The notes under the pieces were generated by a model, which had not been told where the DNA came from, ran no database searches, and saw only the letters and a list, made by a program, of their open reading frames with translations. DNA of 64,000 bases from Henckelia pumila (lineage: Eukaryota; Streptophyta; Magnoliopsida; Lamiales; Gesneriaceae): the NCBI RefSeq assembly GCF_033568475.1, contig NW_027331833.1, forward strand, positions 4,588,001 to 4,652,000. Direction: 5' to 3'. The translations under genes and the position numbers were made by a program. Below, in pieces: positions 57,071 through 64,000 of the stretch (positions are counted from its first letter, which is position 1; every line of letters starts with the position of its first letter).

Positions 57071-58287
57071 CGCCATTCAACATTTTTGGTCATGGAAAAG
57101 TTGGTTTCATTTTGTGAAACTGTGCCAGACTTGAACTTTTGGGCTATAATTCTTTTCCGTCATTGTTTAAACCACAAATCGGCCATTTTGAAATTAGTAT
57201 AATTTTATCGTAAAAGCTAGTAAGTGAAAGTGCACCAATTTAATTCTTTCGGATCTTGTCACATGCATCTAGATATATTTGACATTTATGGATCTTTTAG
57301 ACTAATTAGTCTAAAACATGCTAGCTTAAAACATCATCAGCACATAATGAGTCATTTGCCTCATAACAATACGCTAATCCCACTGACCCAAATTAAGTTT
57401 CCGATTTTCTTCAAATAGAATAATACTAACCTGAAATATATAACAGATTAGATATGACTAGCAGAAAGGCAATGGTTCACAACTCATCTGATCGAAATGC
57501 CATGCCAATGAAACACAATCAAGTAATATATAGGACAAGTTAAAGACATGAAATAAGATGTTTTTCTCCTTTCTTTTTTTCATATCATAATTTGATAAAC
57601 ACACGCATGCAATTTGATAAACACACCCATTGCGTGCGCAAAATGCTAGTTGTTAATTAATAATTAATTTAGATAATAATAATAATTAATAAAATGTTAA
57701 TTTGTATAGTTTTAAGCACACGGAAATAATATTAGTTATAATTAATAATAATTTTTTTTAAGTTATAATGTTTTAAGAGCACAAATATCAAGGACTTTTA
57801 TTAATATATTAAATATTAGCCATTAATCTAACTAAAATAAATAAATGGAGACAAATTGATGACATATTTAGTTAAACTATAAAATGACATACAAAACCTC
57901 AAAAAAGTTTTGGAAATGCCAACAAAGCCCAAAAAATAAATAAAATTTCTAATCTAATATAAAAGAGGATACATGTGGAATTTCACAACTCAAAGTGTAA
58001 CTTTTATAAGAGTAATCTATACTATATATAATAGATTTATGCACGAGAAACGTAAATGCAATTTAACCCAACTGAAAAAAATTAAATGTATTAAAATTAT
58101 TTGCATGTGGTTTTTTCCTATATACGACTACCTCACATCACCAATACAACCCAAGCCTAATTCAGAATCTCACGTCAACAAACATATTTGATAACCCAAG
58201 TGTTGTTCCGTCTACACAAGTAAAACTGTAGGCGAAAAACATTTGTGGAACACCCAAATAAACCTCTAAAATCTACTCAAGAATCTT
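57071..58287. other. Intergenic between convergent NAC and BiP genes
   Basis: The two genes converge here, so the edges are 3' UTRs. The interior is AT-rich with no gene. Near 57600-57650 a GC-rich 'gcgtgcgcaaaatgctag' followed by T resembles a Helitron 3' end, and near 58016 'tctatactatatataatag' resembles a Helitron 5' end, but their order does not define an element. Confidence 0.4.
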
Positions 58288-61837
<3,550 letters not shown>

Positions 61838-61958
61838 AGCTTTGAAGCTCAACAATCGACGATATCACCAATATCAATTCAATCTCTGTGTTTATTTATT
61901 TGGTCGAGTTCCGAATCTGAAAGGTTAACTATGGAGCAGAGATTTTATATTGTACGCA

Positions 61959-61966
61959 TATATATA
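61959..61966 (-). promoter_or_regulatory. BiP TATA box
   Basis: TATATATA on the minus strand lies about 120 bases before the BiP start codon and downstream of the stress elements, a normal distance for a plant TATA box with a leader of about 90 bases. Confidence 0.65.
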
Positions 61967-61999
61967 GCTCCTGGGCTAGAGAATTAACCCGTCATGGGT

Positions 62000-62015
62000 G
62001 ATGACGTGGACCAGT
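62000..62015 (-). promoter_or_regulatory. Second, imperfect P-UPRE in the BiP promoter
   Basis: On the minus strand ACTGGTCCACGTCATC differs at one base from the plant unfolded-protein-response element found at 62104. The CCACGTCA core bound by bZIP28/bZIP60-type factors is intact. Confidence 0.7.
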
Positions 62016-62103
62016 AGCCTCGCGCGTGTAGATCACGCTCGTCCCTCCGCATAAACGGTACCTTTTTGAACGGAAACTCGAGAACAACCATAGTGTCACA
62101 CGG

Positions 62104-62119
62104 GATGACGTGGACCAAT
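62104..62119 (-). promoter_or_regulatory. P-UPRE / ERSE-II in the BiP promoter
   Basis: On the minus strand the sequence is ATTGGTCCACGTCATC, an exact match to the plant UPR element I know from BiP promoters. It includes the ERSE-II form ATTGG-N-CCACG. It should bind NF-Y with bZIP28 or bZIP60 and drive induction during ER stress. Confidence 0.85.
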
Positions 62120-62159
62120 CAAAATTGGAGGGAGGACGCTAGGACCAATGGAGGTTCTC

Positions 62160-64000
62160 TCTGAGAGTTGGGGCGATCGTGGTCGTTGGATGGGGAAATC
62201 GCACGTGTCTAGTTTGTGATACATGTCTAAATTCGTAAATGTAGTCGAAAGTTCTTGAACTTTGTAGAACAAGAGATACGAGTTGGGCCCACCATATATT
62301 TTCTTTAATTAATAATAATAATTAATTTAATTCGTATTTTGGTTTGAATGGATTTATCCTTTTTTTTCAAAACAAAGATATAGTAATTTTTCGCCAAAAT
62401 GTAATTATTAAAAAAAAAGTTAATTAATGCTATATATATAATGAAGGTAATGATAATGATTTTTTTATTCAAAATTTGAAATTTAATCGGATATTATCAT
62501 TATTTTGAATTTCAATTAATTTTTTTATTGTAAAAATTTTTCATAAATACTATATATGATAATATATTAACTTTTGGTTCAAATTTTGATAATATTTAAA
62601 AAAAATCATTTAATTTTTGAGTATCCAAATATATGTGACAATATCCATAATGTATTTTTATGTCCATAGTTTTTACTAAATTTAGTAAAATTCCGCCAAA
62701 ACTAACTTTCTAAAAATGTCAATTTTTTAGCTAATAAATAGAAATAAAATTTGTTCAAAGAAAAATTATGTTAATTTAATTATTAAATGATCAATTACTT
62801 CATATTTGGAATATACATATAGATCATTCCGTAATACTTATTCAATTATTAAATCAATTACTTCATATTTCCATCGCCAAAATTAAAATATTTATTTAAC
62901 ACGATATAATGAAAGTTGTGGAAAAAATGAAAATAAAATCTCTTTTAACAAAAATTATACTTATTCAATTAATGAAATCAATTACTTCATATTTGGATTG
63001 CCAAAATTATTGTGGAAATTCGAATATTTAAAAATCATCGTAATTTGCCCCACTCTTAAAAATCATCCTTTAATGTTCTTAAAAAAATCACGATAATATA
63101 TATATATATACATATATTTTTTTTACAAGAATTTAGATTTTATTTGATTATTATTTATATTTTCACCGAATGAAGACACAATATTATTGTCATTCACACG
63201 ACCCTTGTTACCATATTTAGGTTCCACTTGATGTTAGAATATGTCCACAAACATATTTTTTTAAAAGAATTTAGATTTAGATTTTCAGTTTAAAAAATAA
63301 AAACATAATAGTTTATATTTTATTTGACTAGCTTTCATATTTCCATCGAATGAACACAATTATAATATTATTTCCACATATACACGCATATTAATTAGAC
63401 AATGCAGTAATGCTCCTGCCAATTAGCCGAAATTATTTTAAGAAATTATATCAAATATTTATTAATTTCTCAATCAAATTGGCTCCTTCCAAAATTAATA
63501 TTTTTTTCCTTCATTTCTTCCTCTTTCATTGGATATTTTCCACCGATAGTGTAGGTCTTCTCAATACATCCCCATTTAATATTTATCGTATGTTTTTAGT
63601 TTTATTTCTAAAATCTCAGAATCGTTGCTCTTAATTTGTCTACGGAGGACATGAATCACGTAGAAGGACGAGGAACCCCCCGCAATATTGAAAATAAACA
63701 TCCGACCATGCGTCAGGTTTTTTATGTACTTCATGTTTTCTTCTTCCACTGTAAATCATTTTAACATTTTTGTATTCTTTTTAGTGTGTAGCGTGCAATC
63801 TTTTTACCATTTAAGTTTTATATATAAGGTCATTCTATAAAGTCACATACTGTTTTTAAATTTATTTTTTTATTTATTAGAATTCACAAATATAGAGGTG
63901 TTCTTTGTTCTTCTATTGCTTATCAATAATGTTTATGTTTGTTCAACACAATCTAACATATGCCAATACCTTACCCTACATCTCGATCTAATTAAAACAA
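62160..64000. other. Intergenic, AT-rich, upstream of BiP
   Basis: No gene is supported. The sequence is AT-rich with repeated 'atcaattacttcatatttgga' words near 62790-63000, which suggests a local tandem duplication. The short frame at 63410-63634 shows no domain. Confidence 0.4.

Noticed and set aside
57600-58040. Helitron in the NAC-BiP spacer
   Set aside because: An end-like motif lies at 57646 and a start-like motif at 58016, but in the wrong order to bound one element.

Overview
The window is nuclear DNA of a flowering plant, almost certainly a eudicot. The evidence is AT-rich spacer DNA, intron-rich genes with GT/AG borders, plant-only proteins (NAC factor, thylakoid lumen pentapeptide protein, class II acyl-CoA-binding protein, GH17-X8 glucanase) and plant transposon families. 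The third ORF of the Copia element resembles retrotransposon proteins I associate with Lamiales, but I cannot test this.

Six host genes can be modelled exon by exon, each with a continuous reading frame. They are an MFSD5/MOT2-type major facilitator (7202-10525, +), a TL17.4-type thylakoid lumen pentapeptide-repeat protein (12596-13890, +), a GH17 beta-1,3-glucanase with an X8 domain (41966-43640, +), an ankyrin acyl-CoA-binding protein (45555-48973, +), a NAC factor (55830-57070, +) and an ER-lumen BiP Hsp70 (61837-58288, -) with exact and near-exact plant unfolded-protein-response elements upstream. The genes are unrelated and form no cluster or operon.

The rest is mostly mobile DNA. The largest element is an 11.25-kb Sirevirus-like Ty1/Copia retrotransposon (18588-29840). 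It has 1335-bp LTRs, a 5-bp target duplication, gag, a damaged pol and a large third ORF between pol and the 3' LTR. By eye the LTRs differ at only about five positions, so the insertion is young. Next comes a solo, 5S-rRNA-like Cassandra-type LTR (30350-30599). It is followed by a roughly 9.3-kb rearranged endogenous pararetrovirus of the Caulimoviridae (31335-40665), made of fragments on both strands meeting near 36034. Smaller elements include a PIF/Harbinger-like MITE, two copies of a 155-bp MITE, three copies of a second MITE family, a tRNA-derived SINE with a 16-bp target duplication, a short Helitron-like insertion in intron 1 of the acyl-CoA-binding gene, a fragment of an LTR related to the Copia element, and AT-rich arrays with a period near 267 bp.

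The observations I rate highest are a 7-base word (CGGTCGA or its complement) seen 22 times across the Copia element in different reading frames, the inverted, non-colinear pararetrovirus locus that keeps a promoter-like region and an RT with an altered catalytic motif, and a retained-intron reading of the glucanase gene that would swap its X8 domain for a GPI-like tail. No wholly new gene system was found.
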